From positions 176,319-240,318 of the forward strand of contig BJGZ01000002.1 of NCBI GenBank assembly GCA_014191195.1: 64,000 bases of DNA, given 5' to 3'. The position numbers were made by a program, and so were the translations under genes. Below, piece after piece: positions 9,592-19,350 of this stretch (its first letter is position 1; every line of letters starts with the position of its first letter). Origin of the DNA: Chlorobiota bacterium (GTDB lineage Bacteria > Bacteroidota > Ignavibacteria > Kapaibacteriales > UBA961). The notes under the pieces are model-generated. The model made no database searches. It saw nothing but the letters and a program-made list of their open reading frames with translations, and was not told the DNA's origin.

Positions 9592-10755
9592 TTATGCTCC
9601 TTGGAATTTTTTAGATAAATACTTTTTTACAAATAACTCAGTAAGAGCATTTATTATAAAACTTACCAAGAATAATAAAATTCCTAAAAAGAATAGAATA
9701 TTATAATGTAAAGATCCCCATTGAACTTCGCCAGTTTCAGATCCAATAGTAGCAGCTAGTGTTCTTACTGGATGAAAAATATTCCAAGAAAATAAAGCAG
9801 CATTTCCAGTTGCCATTAATGCAATCATTGTTTCTCCAAAAGCTCTTCCTATCCCTAATAAAATTGCAGCAACTACTCCTGGTAAAGCAGCTGGCAGCAT
9901 AACCTTAAAAGCAGTTTCAGATTCTGTAGCTCCTAATGCTAATGAGGCTTCACGATAACTGTTAGGAACTGCCGATAAAGCATCTTCAGATATCGTAAAT
10001 ATGATTGGTATAACAGCTAATCCTAAACCTATTCCACCTACAACTGCAGAATAATGAAAATCACTTATTGTTAATGCACTGTGAATCCACCGATCACTAA
10101 ATGGTAGAATCCAGCTGATGATATCTGCTATATTGGTACATAATGGCTGTAAGAATTGAGTAGTACTATATACGCCCTGCACTACAGTTACTAAGCAGAA
10201 AAAACCTAATACAACCGATGGAAATCCAGCTAATACTTCTACTGTAGGTTTGATGATATCTCTTATCCATGCTTTAGCAAAAAACGCACAATAAATTGCT
10301 GCAAGAATTGATAATGGGGTTGCAAATAAAAGTGATACCAGAGTTACTTTAAATGTTCCAATGAGTAAAGGTTGAATTCCATATTTAGGCTTTTTACCTA
10401 CAGGCTGCCAAGTATCAGAAAACAGATTAGCCCAAATGGATTGTGATTCGGTTTCCTTAGCTTTAACTAGTTTCTTTACTTCTACTATTTTTACTATCTC
10501 TCCAGTTTCTGGATTGTAAATTTCTGGTTTAACTTTTTCTTCTGATTTATCTTGCACTTTTTCAGAAACTGCTTTCTTTGGTTTTAATTCTTTTGCGGTA
10601 CCAAAAATCAAGCCGCCAGCTTCTTTAAAGATGAAGATAAAAATGAGAAATATAATAATAATAGAAAAACTCGCTGTTAAGCGGATAATCCATTCTATTA
10701 TAGCTTCAAAAGGACGAAATTTACTTTTTTTATATAATGTGGAATTACTACTCAT
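9592..10755 (-). CDS. pstC: Phosphate ABC transporter permease PstC
   Basis: This is the second permease subunit. The EAA-type loop [20 protein letters not shown] and ILLGIGRAFGETMIALM identify it. I chose the ATG at 10755 (MSSNSTLYKK) because an AAGG lies about 10 nt upstream; the open frame extends to 10809 and would otherwise overlap pstS by 35 nt. Between the first membrane segment (about residues 26-48) and the next there is an unusual hydrophilic stretch of about 80 residues rich in Lys, Glu and Val (KELKPKKAVSEKVQDKSEEK onward). By topology this should be periplasmic. The rest is typical. Confidence 0.95.
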   Translation of the reverse strand: MSSNSTLYKKSKFRPFEAIIEWIIRLTASFSIIIIFLIFIFIFKEAGGLIFGTAKELKPKKAVSEKVQDKSEEKVKPEIYNPETGEIVKIVEVKKLVKAKETESQSIWANLFSDTWQPVGKKPKYGIQPLLIGTFKVTLVSLLFATPLSILAAIYCAFFAKAWIRDIIKPTVEVLAGFPSVVLGFFCLVTVVQGVYSTTQFLQPLCTNIADIISWILPFSDRWIHSALTISDFHYSAVVGGIGLGLAVIPIIFTISEDALSAVPNSYREASLALGATESETAFKVMLPAALPGVVAAILLGIGRAFGETMIALMATGNAALFSWNIFHPVRTLAATIGSETGEVQWGSLHYNILFFLGILLFLVSFIINALTELFVKKYLSKKFQGA

Positions 10756-10774
10756 CAAAAGGACCTTAGGTGAT

Positions 10775-11602
10775 TTATAATTTTTTTGTTGGAAAATAAC
10801 CAACATCAAGAACTACTTTCTGTCCTTCTTTACCAATTACCCAATCTATAAATTGTTTAGTTTCATGTAAAGGGCGTTCACGCAAATAAAAATATAAAAA
10901 ACGGGAAATTGGATATTTTCCATTTAAAATATTTTCTTCTGTAGGTAGATAAGCTATTGAATCTTTGTGTACCGAAACTTTAACTTCATTCACGCCTTTA
11001 GTATATGCAGCTCCTCCATATCCTATTCCCCATTGATCCATTGCAATTGCTCCAACCACAGCTGATGTTCCAGGCATATGTTGTGCTGAGGGGTCAAAAT
11101 CTTTATTCAGTAAGACATGTTCTTTAAAAAATTCATATGTACCTGAATTATTTTCCCTGCTATATAATATTATCTTATGATCAGGACCACCAATATCTTT
11201 CCAATTCTTGATCTTACCAGTAAATACATCACCTAATTGTTTAATTGTTATAGACTTAATAAGATTTGTTTTATGAACATATACACTTAAACCATCACGA
11301 GCAACCCTGATTTCTATAGGTGGTTTGCCATATTTTTGCTTCATTTGTAGTGCTTCAGCAGATTTCATCGGACGGCTAGATGAACAGATATCTGTAGTAC
11401 CATTAATCAAAGATGCTATGCCTGTTCCTGAACCTCCACCGGTAACTTGAAATTGAACTGATTTGTCTGGATATTCTTCGGTCCATTTTTGAACCAAAAT
11501 CACCATAGTATCAGAACCTTTCAGAGTTAATACTTTTTCTTCAAAAGTAGTACCTGTAATAAGCAAAGAAATTGTAAAAAAGAGAATCAATCGTCTTTTC
11601 AT
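10775..11602 (-). CDS. pstS: Phosphate-binding protein PstS family
   Basis: This is the periplasmic (or membrane-tethered) phosphate receptor feeding PstCAB. It is a type-II periplasmic binding protein with LKGSDTMVILVQKW near the start, the ligand loop GGGSGTGIASLINGTTDICS, YSRENNSGTYEFF and WGIGYGGAAY. The start was placed at the ATG at 11602 because it gives a proper signal peptide (MKRRLILFFTISLLITG); the open frame extends 24 codons further. At about 275 residues it is at the short end, as in Bacteroidota PstS. The 97 nt upstream to the preceding stop show no clear Pho box. Confidence 0.93.
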   Translation of the reverse strand: MKRRLILFFTISLLITGTTFEEKVLTLKGSDTMVILVQKWTEEYPDKSVQFQVTGGGSGTGIASLINGTTDICSSSRPMKSAEALQMKQKYGKPPIEIRVARDGLSVYVHKTNLIKSITIKQLGDVFTGKIKNWKDIGGPDHKIILYSRENNSGTYEFFKEHVLLNKDFDPSAQHMPGTSAVVGAIAMDQWGIGYGGAAYTKGVNEVKVSVHKDSIAYLPTEENILNGKYPISRFLYFYLRERPLHETKQFIDWVIGKEGQKVVLDVGYFPTKKL

Positions 11603-11699
11603 ATGTTTCACATCTATTGGTTCAAAACAATTATCACAAAATACAATATTGATTTTTAGCTCAGAATTTTCCAAGTATTATCAATCCTTAACATTGGCA

Positions 11700-14600
11700 T
11701 TATTGATGTATAAAGAGAGATTTCCATGTCTTATCTTTTGAATGCCCTACTACTATATAAACACCCTTTGGATATGAAGATATATGTATATATGCATCAG
11801 CATTATTGTTCATTGTTGATGTCCAATAACAATTGCCTACTAAGTCATATAATGAATATGTAATGTGTTCCATATTATCAAAAGAATCATTCTGTTTTAT
11901 TACAAGATTGCCATTTGATATATAGACAGTTGGTGCATTTTGTTCTTCATTAATACCAGTGCTACTTTTAACACTGAATTTTCGGGAATTAGGTGCTACA
12001 GATGCCCCAGCTGAGTTAATTGCTTGGACACGCCAATAATAACTTTTACCTACAACAATTCCTGTGGAAGCAGTATAGAAAGTATTTGTAATAAGCGATC
12101 TTGAGAGTTTTACTGTTGAAAAATCTGGAGTTTCAGATACATCTAATTTATAAAACACCGCATTAGGCACTGATGTCCAACGATATGTTATCGAAGTTGA
12201 TGTAGTTATGGTATCAATACCAGGAGAAATTAATTCTGGTGAATTAGCTTTTAGTGGTAAATCAGTAATATAAGATGCATATACACCTGATCCATGTGTA
12301 GCAGCTACTACATATCCTTCTTGTTCACGCGCATCAAGCATCACAACAACAGCATTACCAATAGTATTAGACCCCTCTTGCTCCCAACAGGTTAGTGTAC
12401 TGTCTAATACAGATGTTGAAAATAAACCAACACTTGTTCCTACATAAAACATTGTTCCATTCTTTACAGGAAGTATTTGTGCCCATCTACACGATGGACC
12501 TTTTCCCCCCCCGCTTTGATTTTCTTCTAGATTACCTGAGACAGGTGTCCAGTTTTCCCCACCATTTGAGGTATAAAACATACTTAAAACATTATAATTA
12601 CTAAACACAACTAATGCCTTATTAGCATCTCTGGGGTCAATAGCAATATTCTGAATATTTGCATTGACAGGAAATTTACCTCCAGTTATCTCAATAGGTA
12701 TTGGGTCGCCTTTATCAGCATCTGTAATCTTATAGAGATTCCCTTTATTTGTTCCATAATACAGGATATGATTTGTTGTTTTAGCCGATGAAACTGCGCT
12801 TATACTTTCGCCTTCTGGTAAACGAGTAAAAGATAAACTATCCCAGTTTATTGCAGTAGAATCCCAGCCACCCATAGGCATATTTTTCAGATTATTATTT
12901 CTCCATAGTAGTTGTCCGCCTGCTACATACATGATATTCTGATTGGTTTTATCGAGAGTGAATGGATTAATAAATAAATAATTTTTTCCACCTGCTGGGT
13001 CTATTCTTCCTTTAGAAATGATATTGCCTTTATCATCGATAATCATTCTGGCAATCTTTCCTTGCTGAGCAGACATATAATAATTTTTACGATTATCTTC
13101 GACAGCACAAAAAGCACCATCATATGTTAATTTCATTTCCCAAAAATCTGATGGAAAAGAGCCTGTTGTCATATATGTTCCATTATCTTGGGTTCCACCA
13201 ATAATCACAGAATTATTGGGTGTTGCATGATCTATGGCTATCGTATAAAATTGAGAAGTCAAATATGTATAATTACAACTTGTCCAATTGATACTATCTT
13301 GCAAACAGTTTTCAGTTTTAAATATTCCACCATCATTTGCAGATAAAGCTTTATTGGGATTATTTGGAAAGAAACATATAGCATGTTGGTCTGGATGATG
13401 ATTAGGATAGATGTCGAAATATGGTCTTTTAGTATATGGTTTATATCCTCCAATCCAAGTTATAGATTCTGTATTTCTAAATCCATTTGTGGATCTGTAT
13501 AGATTTGTACCACCAATAAAAACAATATTAGTATCAATAGGATGATATTTTACAACCAGATCATAACCTTGCTGAACGATTAAATCACCAAATTCCCCAC
13601 CTAATGCAGGTAAATTATCTGATCTATTTTCCCATAGTCCACCACTTGATTTACCATCTTCACTGATGAAAGTATATTTCCATAAACTATTCCATTCAAT
13701 ATCACCTCTAAAGTTCACAGCCTTTTTTCCAGAATTGGGTGTATGCCCAAAAATGAGAACTTGATTTTCATCGATTGGATTAATTTCTATGATCATTCTA
13801 TATGTTTGTGTTGGAAAATTTGGAGGAGTAATATTAGTCCAATTGATTCCATCGATAGATCTCCAAATCCCTTTTGTAGATGAAATTCCCCCTCCTCCAG
13901 CAATAGAACTCATACATGCATATACTATTCCTTTTGGACTTACTTTTACATCTGTAAATAATGAATAATTATTTCCAGATCCACCTAAAGCAGCTTTAAA
14001 GCTTTTGCCACCATCGGTAGTTCTATATATACCACCTAAAGCGGTTGATACATATAGTTCGCTTTGATTAAGATTAGATGGATCGATAGCTATATTAAAA
14101 ATATATTCATAAGCACTTTCCCAGGTTTGAGGTGTATTTGTGGCTGTAATAGCTAATTGTTGCCATGAATCTCCATTATCAGTAGTACTAAACAGTCCGT
14201 CTCCGTTTAATGAAGCTGAATTTCCATAGAATTCTCCAGATCCACAATACCATGTACTTGTTTTGCCTGGCCTAATATCTTGAGCTAAACAGGTAACGCT
14301 TTGTAATTGCTTATTTGAAAATGTTTTCTTCCAAGATAGACCCTGATTTGTACTTTTAAACATTCCAGAGGAAACTCCGCCAGCTAAAAGGATTTGATCA
14401 TTCATCATATCTATTGCTAATGCTCTGGTTCTGCCCCCAAGATTTGCTGGTCCAGCAGAATACCAATTTTCACTAGCTTGAATCTTAGCATATGGATTTT
14501 CATGAGCGATGTGTCTTTTTGGTAAAGTACTAGCAAATTCTAATTCTGCAGATCTAATACCTTTTGGAATTTGACCTGTTGCTGGATCGGCCAATAACAT

Positions 14601-14735
14601 ATGCATATAGTTATTTCTATCTTGTATCGACATAGCATCTAAAACAGAATTTGTGGGTTTCGATGTATCATATATTTTTCTTAAAAAAAAGATAGATAAT
14701 AAAGCGATACATATGAATACAGGATATTTTTTCAT
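11700..14735 (-). CDS. Secreted beta-propeller (VPS10/BNR-like) protein with T9SS sorting domain
   Basis: This is a 1011-residue surface or secreted protein. After an N-terminal hydrophobic signal (MKKYPVFICIALLSIFFL) it contains many sortilin/BNR-type repeats with the S/T-x-D-x-G-x-x-W pattern (for example KSTNQGLSWKK, STTDNGDSWQQ, RTTDGGKSF, YTSNGGENWTP). These build one or two beta-propellers over roughly residues 90-810. A fibronectin-III-like domain follows (SPGIDTITTSTSITYRWTSV ... KSYYWRVQAINSAG, about 825-910). The last 80 residues are a T9SS type A sorting domain ending KGVYIVVGHSKDKTWKSLFI. No catalytic residues can be assigned; adhesion or glycan binding is a guess. Confidence 0.85.
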   Translation of the reverse strand: MKKYPVFICIALLSIFFLRKIYDTSKPTNSVLDAMSIQDRNNYMHMLLADPATGQIPKGIRSAELEFASTLPKRHIAHENPYAKIQASENWYSAGPANLGGRTRALAIDMMNDQILLAGGVSSGMFKSTNQGLSWKKTFSNKQLQSVTCLAQDIRPGKTSTWYCGSGEFYGNSASLNGDGLFSTTDNGDSWQQLAITATNTPQTWESAYEYIFNIAIDPSNLNQSELYVSTALGGIYRTTDGGKSFKAALGGSGNNYSLFTDVKVSPKGIVYACMSSIAGGGGISSTKGIWRSIDGINWTNITPPNFPTQTYRMIIEINPIDENQVLIFGHTPNSGKKAVNFRGDIEWNSLWKYTFISEDGKSSGGLWENRSDNLPALGGEFGDLIVQQGYDLVVKYHPIDTNIVFIGGTNLYRSTNGFRNTESITWIGGYKPYTKRPYFDIYPNHHPDQHAICFFPNNPNKALSANDGGIFKTENCLQDSINWTSCNYTYLTSQFYTIAIDHATPNNSVIIGGTQDNGTYMTTGSFPSDFWEMKLTYDGAFCAVEDNRKNYYMSAQQGKIARMIIDDKGNIISKGRIDPAGGKNYLFINPFTLDKTNQNIMYVAGGQLLWRNNNLKNMPMGGWDSTAINWDSLSFTRLPEGESISAVSSAKTTNHILYYGTNKGNLYKITDADKGDPIPIEITGGKFPVNANIQNIAIDPRDANKALVVFSNYNVLSMFYTSNGGENWTPVSGNLEENQSGGGKGPSCRWAQILPVKNGTMFYVGTSVGLFSTSVLDSTLTCWEQEGSNTIGNAVVVMLDAREQEGYVVAATHGSGVYASYITDLPLKANSPELISPGIDTITTSTSITYRWTSVPNAVFYKLDVSETPDFSTVKLSRSLITNTFYTASTGIVVGKSYYWRVQAINSAGASVAPNSRKFSVKSSTGINEEQNAPTVYISNGNLVIKQNDSFDNMEHITYSLYDLVGNCYWTSTMNNNADAYIHISSYPKGVYIVVGHSKDKTWKSLFIHQ

Positions 14736-14745
14736 AAGATTTTAA

Positions 14746-15465
14746 TTACGGTAAAGGGAGAAACAACATTGAATAAGACTCAGCTTCCATAAGAAAATGT
14801 TTCGCAATAGATAATGAACAAGGATGAGAATAATCTAATCGTTCTGGATGCCACTGCACTGATAATAAGAATGAGTTCCCATTTGGGTCGGCCCATTCAA
14901 TTGCTTCTATGATATCGTCATGTGAATAAGCTGATGCAGTAAACATTGGAGGTAGATGTTGAACTGCCTGATGGTGAGAGCTATTTACTTGTATCGAATC
15001 AGTTTTAACAATTTTTCTTAATAATGAACCAGGCTGTATCAGAATTTCATGGACACTATCTATACCATTCACAGATCTATGTTCTATGTCGGATTGTATA
15101 TCACTAGGAATATCTACAATCAAAGTTCCACCGGAGAATACATTGATAATTTGTTCGCCTCTACAAATTGCTAGAATTGGAATATGAAATGACGTACATA
15201 TTTCAAACATTTTCATTTCTCTAGCATCTCTGATATCATCTACTGTACAATCTTTAAGCCTGTCGGATTGTCCATAAAAAGAAGGATTTATATCTTCTCC
15301 ACCAGTAAATACAATTCCAGAACAAGTTTTTACTATGGGTTCTATGTCCTCTAATGCATACTCATCCAAATGGACAATATGTGCATCAGGATGTGCTTCA
15401 ATAAGCCATTTAGAATAATTCGTATAGGATTCCGAACCTGATGAAAATGATAATGCTATATTCAT
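14746..15465 (-). CDS. Class-I glutamine amidotransferase-like hydrolase (peptidase C26 family)
   Basis: This is a 239-residue cytoplasmic hydrolase of the gamma-glutamyl hydrolase / gamma-Glu-GABA hydrolase (PuuD) family, which cleaves gamma-glutamyl amide bonds. It shows IVFTGGEDINPSFYG (51-65), the nucleophile elbow ILAICRGEQ with Cys101, and the His-Glu pair of the triad in VQWHPERL near residue 207. The substrate is unknown; polyamine-linked gamma-glutamyl compounds or folyl polyglutamates are the known family substrates. It lies 2 nt from lpxK. Confidence 0.85.
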   Translation of the reverse strand: MNIALSFSSGSESYTNYSKWLIEAHPDAHIVHLDEYALEDIEPIVKTCSGIVFTGGEDINPSFYGQSDRLKDCTVDDIRDAREMKMFEICTSFHIPILAICRGEQIINVFSGGTLIVDIPSDIQSDIEHRSVNGIDSVHEILIQPGSLLRKIVKTDSIQVNSSHHQAVQHLPPMFTASAYSHDDIIEAIEWADPNGNSFLLSVQWHPERLDYSHPCSLSIAKHFLMEAESYSMLFLPLP

Positions 15466-15467
15466 AA

Positions 15468-16490
15468 TTATGTATGTGATATTGTAAAATTGCTAGTTAA
15501 AAGTGTTTGTAAGAAAAGTAAAAACTCTTTTTTTCCTTCTATTATATCAAAAGTGATAGGTAATACAAAACATTGAATTGAATGTTGTTCAAAAGTCGAC
15601 CGATATGCATATAGTTTTACTGCATCTTTTTCTGTAGTGATTATTGTTTTTAGATGTAAGTGCTTCATCTCATAGATGATCTGAGAAATCACTTTGTCTG
15701 TATATTGAACATGGTCTTTCAGTTCTTTGCTCTTTGTTATGCTATATCCTTTTTCTTGAATTGAGGCATGAAATCTTCGTGGATGTGCAATTCCGGATAA
15801 TGCATAGATTGAACTGTTTTGTAGAGTAATATATGATTTATGGGATACTAATATATCATCAAGAGGATACAGAGATCCTACATGAATTGAACTTTTGCAC
15901 ATAAGAGGCTTATGTTTGATAAATGGTTCAATTTTGTCTAAAGGAAATGTATCTGTGCAAATGATAATGTCTGCCCTGAGTAAAGCATCAAGAGATTCTC
16001 TTAAAGTTCCCCAAGGAAATAAGTTCCCTTTTATATCACTAGAATGTAGCAAAACAATATTACAATCTCTTTTAATTGCACGATGTTGAAATCCATCATC
16101 AATAATAATTGGTGTTGTAAAATGAGATAATGCCTTGTATTTGGGCTGGGAGACAATCACGCTATGATAATACCCAGATAATGCTTGCATATACACTTCA
16201 TCTCCACATTGTTCTGGCATCATATCATTGTGCATCATATACGAAGATGATACAGTACAAATTCCTTTGCTTGTTCTTTTGTAACCACTTGAAAGTAATG
16301 ATACTTGTATGAAGTTGTCTTTGCATATTTTTGCTATCATAAGTGCGCATGGAGTTTTTCCAGATCCACCTGAACTGATATTACCAATACTTATCACAGG
16401 ATATGCTGATGAATATACTTTTAACATATTATGTGAATACAGATAATTTCTCATCTTTACAAAAGCATTATACATGGAGAGATTCTCCAT
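15468..16490 (-). CDS. lpxK: Tetraacyldisaccharide 4'-kinase LpxK
   Basis: LpxK phosphorylates the 4' position of the lipid A precursor at the inner membrane. The P-loop GNISSGGSGKTP lies near residues 37-48 and the family signature DDGFQHRAIKRDCNIVLL is intact. The 340-residue length is normal. The first ATG (16490) overlaps the upstream DUF374 gene by 23 nt; a second ATG at 16475 would nearly remove the overlap, and both sit in a short palindrome (16474-16490). With lpxB and the acyltransferase this forms a lipid A cluster. Confidence 0.93.
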   Translation of the reverse strand: MENLSMYNAFVKMRNYLYSHNMLKVYSSAYPVISIGNISSGGSGKTPCALMIAKICKDNFIQVSLLSSGYKRTSKGICTVSSSYMMHNDMMPEQCGDEVYMQALSGYYHSVIVSQPKYKALSHFTTPIIIDDGFQHRAIKRDCNIVLLHSSDIKGNLFPWGTLRESLDALLRADIIICTDTFPLDKIEPFIKHKPLMCKSSIHVGSLYPLDDILVSHKSYITLQNSSIYALSGIAHPRRFHASIQEKGYSITKSKELKDHVQYTDKVISQIIYEMKHLHLKTIITTEKDAVKLYAYRSTFEQHSIQCFVLPITFDIIEGKKEFLLFLQTLLTSNFTISHT

Positions 16491-17064
16491 TTAAGATATT
16501 TTCACATGAATGAATAATGTCTTGAATCTCTTCACGATTGGATTGATCTTGTAGAGGAACAATTTTTGTATAGTGTACATTAATTGTAGCAAAAGGTAGA
16601 GGCAAAGAAAACAGATCCCAACTTTTTTTGAATCTATATGCTGATGAGCAATCAATTCTACACAAGAATAGAGGCTTAGAAGCTCTAAAAGCTGCTATCA
16701 CCGCTCCGGGTTTCATATGGTTTCGAGGACCTTTTGGCCCATCTGGAGTAATCAAAAAAGTTCTTCCTTTTTGAAGTTCATCAACTGCACTTTGAAGTGC
16801 TTCTTTTCCATTATTTGAAGAGCTACCTCTTATAACATCAATCCCCCAGTGATTGAGAATATTGGATAACACAGATCCATCTTTACTTAAACTGACAATA
16901 GCAAAACAAGAAATATGTTTATGAATAAACCATCCAGGAAGCATAGATCCATGCCAAAAAGCAATAATGGACGTTTGATTGGGGATTTCACCAATAAGCT
17001 TGAATCTCCAGCTATAGGCTAATACAGTAAGAATATGTATGGCAATTTTTTGCAATAGTTTCAT
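16468..17064 (-). CDS. DUF374 lysophospholipid acyltransferase-family protein
   Basis: This is a 198-residue membrane-associated protein of the DUF374 branch of the LPLAT acyltransferases. AFWHGSMLPGW contains the catalytic-type His, and RGSSSNNGKEAL and LITPDGPKGPRNHMKPG match the family's phosphate-binding blocks. An N-terminal hydrophobic helix (IAIHILTVLAYSWRF) would anchor it to the membrane. It overlaps lpxB by ATGA at its start and sits between lpxB and lpxK, which suggests a role in lipid A or phospholipid acylation; the exact substrate is not known for the family. Confidence 0.88.
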   Translation of the reverse strand: MKLLQKIAIHILTVLAYSWRFKLIGEIPNQTSIIAFWHGSMLPGWFIHKHISCFAIVSLSKDGSVLSNILNHWGIDVIRGSSSNNGKEALQSAVDELQKGRTFLITPDGPKGPRNHMKPGAVIAAFRASKPLFLCRIDCSSAYRFKKSWDLFSLPLPFATINVHYTKIVPLQDQSNREEIQDIIHSCENILNGESLHV

Positions 17065-18158
17065 ATCCGATTCTTGAGATAGTGTTCTATTGTTAATGCT
17101 GCTCTTTTAGAAGCGCCTGGGCCACCGAGTAAAGTTCGGATTTTATGAAAACCTTGAACTTGATTTTGTATAGCAATTGGATCGTCTAGTAAAGAAAAAA
17201 GAGAAGTATGCAGAGATTCTGCTTGTGCATCAGATTGTATAAGCTCAGGTATCAGATTTTTTTCTAATAATATATTTGGAAGAGAAATACTGGTTAGATG
17301 AATTTTACTTTTTGCAATCAGATATGAAATATAAGATGTTTTATAATAAGAGATAAAAGGCATACCAAGTAATGCTGCTTCAAGCGTGCTCGTTCCAATC
17401 TTAACAATACCTGCTTTTGCAGTTCTCATACACTGACGTGCATTTGTAACTATTTCGTCTTGTGAAAATTGTTTAAGGCCAGGGTGATCGATAAGTCTTT
17501 CAGGAACACAGAGCAAAGGCTTAAGATCTCTCTTTTTACATTCTTCAATGATAGGCCTCATTAATGGTAAATGCTTGTACAATTCTTGACTTCTAGAGCC
17601 TGGCATCAAGCAAATTGTTTTATCTCTGTTTTCAGAAAACTCGTGAATAAACAGTGGATTATCTAAAATGGGATGTCCAACAAAAGCAGTTTCAATATCA
17701 AAATTAGAAAAGTAAGAATGTTCAAATGGAAATACTGTCATGATAAGATCAGTAGATTTTTTTACTTGTTGTGCTCTATTACTTCCCCAAGCCCATAATT
17801 GTGGTGCTATATAGCAAATAGAGGGAATTCCTTTTTGTTTAGCGCTTGCTCCAAGCCTCATATTAAAACCCGGATAGTCAATCCCTATAAAAGCATCATA
17901 TCTTCCTTTGGAAATTTCTTTTTCACAGAGGTTTAATGCCTTCTTTAAAAAAGGATAATGTTTGATGACTTCCCAAAAACCAACAATATTCATTGAATCA
18001 AAATGCACCAAGGAATTCAATCCTTCGGCAAGCATATATGGTCCACCAATGCCAGTAAAAAGTGCATCAGGAAATATTATCTTAAGCTCTTTCATCAGTA
18101 ATGCTGCATGAGCATCACCCGAGGGATCGCCAGCTACTATAAAAAAAGAATAATTCAT
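17061..18158 (-). CDS. lpxB: Lipid-A-disaccharide synthase LpxB
   Basis: LpxB joins UDP-diacylglucosamine and lipid X into the lipid A disaccharide (GT19). Diagnostic stretches are FIVAGDPSGDAHAALLMKEL at the N-terminus, GIDYPGFNMRLGASAKQKGI, YIAPQLWAWGSNRAQQVKK, LMPGSRSQEL and GTSTLEAALLGMPFISYYKT. The start at 18158 (MNYSFFIV) fits the family; the frame extends five codons further upstream. A TATTTTTG motif lies 4 nt before this ATG, which would make the transcript nearly leaderless if it is a real -7 element. Confidence 0.95.
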   Translation of the reverse strand: MNYSFFIVAGDPSGDAHAALLMKELKIIFPDALFTGIGGPYMLAEGLNSLVHFDSMNIVGFWEVIKHYPFLKKALNLCEKEISKGRYDAFIGIDYPGFNMRLGASAKQKGIPSICYIAPQLWAWGSNRAQQVKKSTDLIMTVFPFEHSYFSNFDIETAFVGHPILDNPLFIHEFSENRDKTICLMPGSRSQELYKHLPLMRPIIEECKKRDLKPLLCVPERLIDHPGLKQFSQDEIVTNARQCMRTAKAGIVKIGTSTLEAALLGMPFISYYKTSYISYLIAKSKIHLTSISLPNILLEKNLIPELIQSDAQAESLHTSLFSLLDDPIAIQNQVQGFHKIRTLLGGPGASKRAALTIEHYLKNRI

Positions 18159-18162
18159 GCTA

Positions 18163-18170
18163 CAAAAATA
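18163..18170 (-). promoter_or_regulatory. Candidate -7 element very close to lpxB start
   Basis: On the minus strand this reads TATTTTTG (TAnnTTTG). It is only 4 nt from the chosen lpxB ATG, so either the mRNA is leaderless or the match is accidental. No clear -33 partner is seen. Confidence 0.2.
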
Positions 18171-18283
18171 CATGCTTATTTTCTTACTGCTAATAAGAGC
18201 AAAAAAACTATTATTTTGTACGTATATTTTTTAGAAATAATATATACATCATGACATTTTCATCTGTAACGACTCAAGCCTTT

Positions 18284-19330
18284 ATGGTCCTTAGATTTCT
18301 GCTAGTATTGGCTATGTCCATTTGTAGTTTTTCTTGTTCAGAAAATACATCTAAGGATTCCTATATTCAGGCTGAAAGGGCAACAAATGATGGAGATATT
18401 GCAAAAGCGATTTCTTTATATAAATCAGCAATTGAAGCAGATAATTCTTTTATTGAAGCATATCAAAAATTGGGGACAATATATTATCTACAGAATTCAT
18501 ATGAAGAAGCTATTACTTTACTGAATTCATTATTAATAATAAGTCCCACAAACTTTGATGCCCACTTTATATTAGGAAATATACATTCTAAATCTGGGAA
18601 GTATACCAAAGCATTGTATCATTATGAACAAGCTTTAATCACCAATCCGAACGATGCAAAATTGTATCAAAATATGGCATCCGCCTATGTGAATGTAGAT
18701 AATACTCAGCTAGCCTTGAATTATTACAATAAAGCCTTATCTATAGACTCCAAAGATCAAGAAATTCATTATGATCTTGCCAATACTTTAGCAAGAAAAG
18801 GCAATTATTCAGAAGCCTTGCAACATTATCAAAGTGCAGTTCAATTGCGTCCTGATTATGCTGAAGCATGGCTATTTATGGGAGTTACCTTTTATAAATC
18901 AGGTAATAATGCAGATGCAGAGCGTGTGTTTAACATGGCAATTAGTTTTAATCCTTCTATGACATTAGCCTATAAGTATTTAGCAGCAATTGCTAAAAGC
19001 AAAAACGATTTAGCATCCTATAATAATTATACAGGTATGATTCTAGCAGCGGATAAAAAAACTCTAGAAAGTATTCCCTATTTTTTAGAGGCAGCTAAGA
19101 TTAATCCATCATTATATGAAGCCCATTTTAATGCGGGATTAGCATATTTTGCAATTAATAATTCATTAGATGCTGCTAGGTATTTAGAATTATGTGTAAA
19201 AACAAAGCCTGATTTCTTGGAAGCATATAAGCAATTAGAAAATGTTTATAATAAACTTGGTGATAGCAAAAAACAAGAAAACATAAAGACCATCATTAAT
19301 TCATTAGAACAAAACATTGTTTCTAAATAA
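18284..19330 (+). CDS. Exported TPR-repeat protein, probable lipoprotein
   Basis: This protein consists almost entirely of about nine tetratricopeptide repeats of 34 residues, such as GNYSEALQHYQSAVQLRPDY and GKYTKALYHYEQALITNPND. TPR proteins act as scaffolds for protein assembly. I place the start at 18284 (MVLRFLLVLAMSICSFSCS), which gives a lipoprotein-like signal with Cys18; the frame is open from an earlier ATG at 18251. One repeat is interrupted by an NNYTGMILAADKK insert that also appears, as NNTG, in the next gene. It begins the plus-strand unit running to trhO and is probably anchored at the envelope. The function is unknown. Confidence 0.8.
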   Translation: MVLRFLLVLAMSICSFSCSENTSKDSYIQAERATNDGDIAKAISLYKSAIEADNSFIEAYQKLGTIYYLQNSYEEAITLLNSLLIISPTNFDAHFILGNIHSKSGKYTKALYHYEQALITNPNDAKLYQNMASAYVNVDNTQLALNYYNKALSIDSKDQEIHYDLANTLARKGNYSEALQHYQSAVQLRPDYAEAWLFMGVTFYKSGNNADAERVFNMAISFNPSMTLAYKYLAAIAKSKNDLASYNNYTGMILAADKKTLESIPYFLEAAKINPSLYEAHFNAGLAYFAINNSLDAARYLELCVKTKPDFLEAYKQLENVYNKLGDSKKQENIKTIINSLEQNIVSK

Positions 19331-19337
19331 TCATCTT

Positions 19338-19345
19338 AAGGAGAG
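19338..19345 (+). promoter_or_regulatory. Strong Shine-Dalgarno before the second TPR gene
   Basis: AAGGAGAG, five bases before the ATG at 19351, is a near-perfect Shine-Dalgarno sequence. Most starts in this window, as usual for Bacteroidota, lack one, so this marks unusually strong initiation and fixes the start. Confidence 0.7.
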
Positions 19346-19350
19346 AAGAC

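Noticed and set aside
10756..10809. Apparent 35-nt overlap of pstC with pstS
   Set aside because: It only exists if the longest open frame is used; the ATG at 10755 with an AAGG upstream removes the overlap.
16474..16490. Palindrome ATGGAGA-GAT-TCTCCAT at the lpxK start
   Set aside because: Both arms contain a possible ATG and the sequence is coding for the upstream gene as well; seven base pairs with a 3-nt loop is too slight to call a regulatory element.
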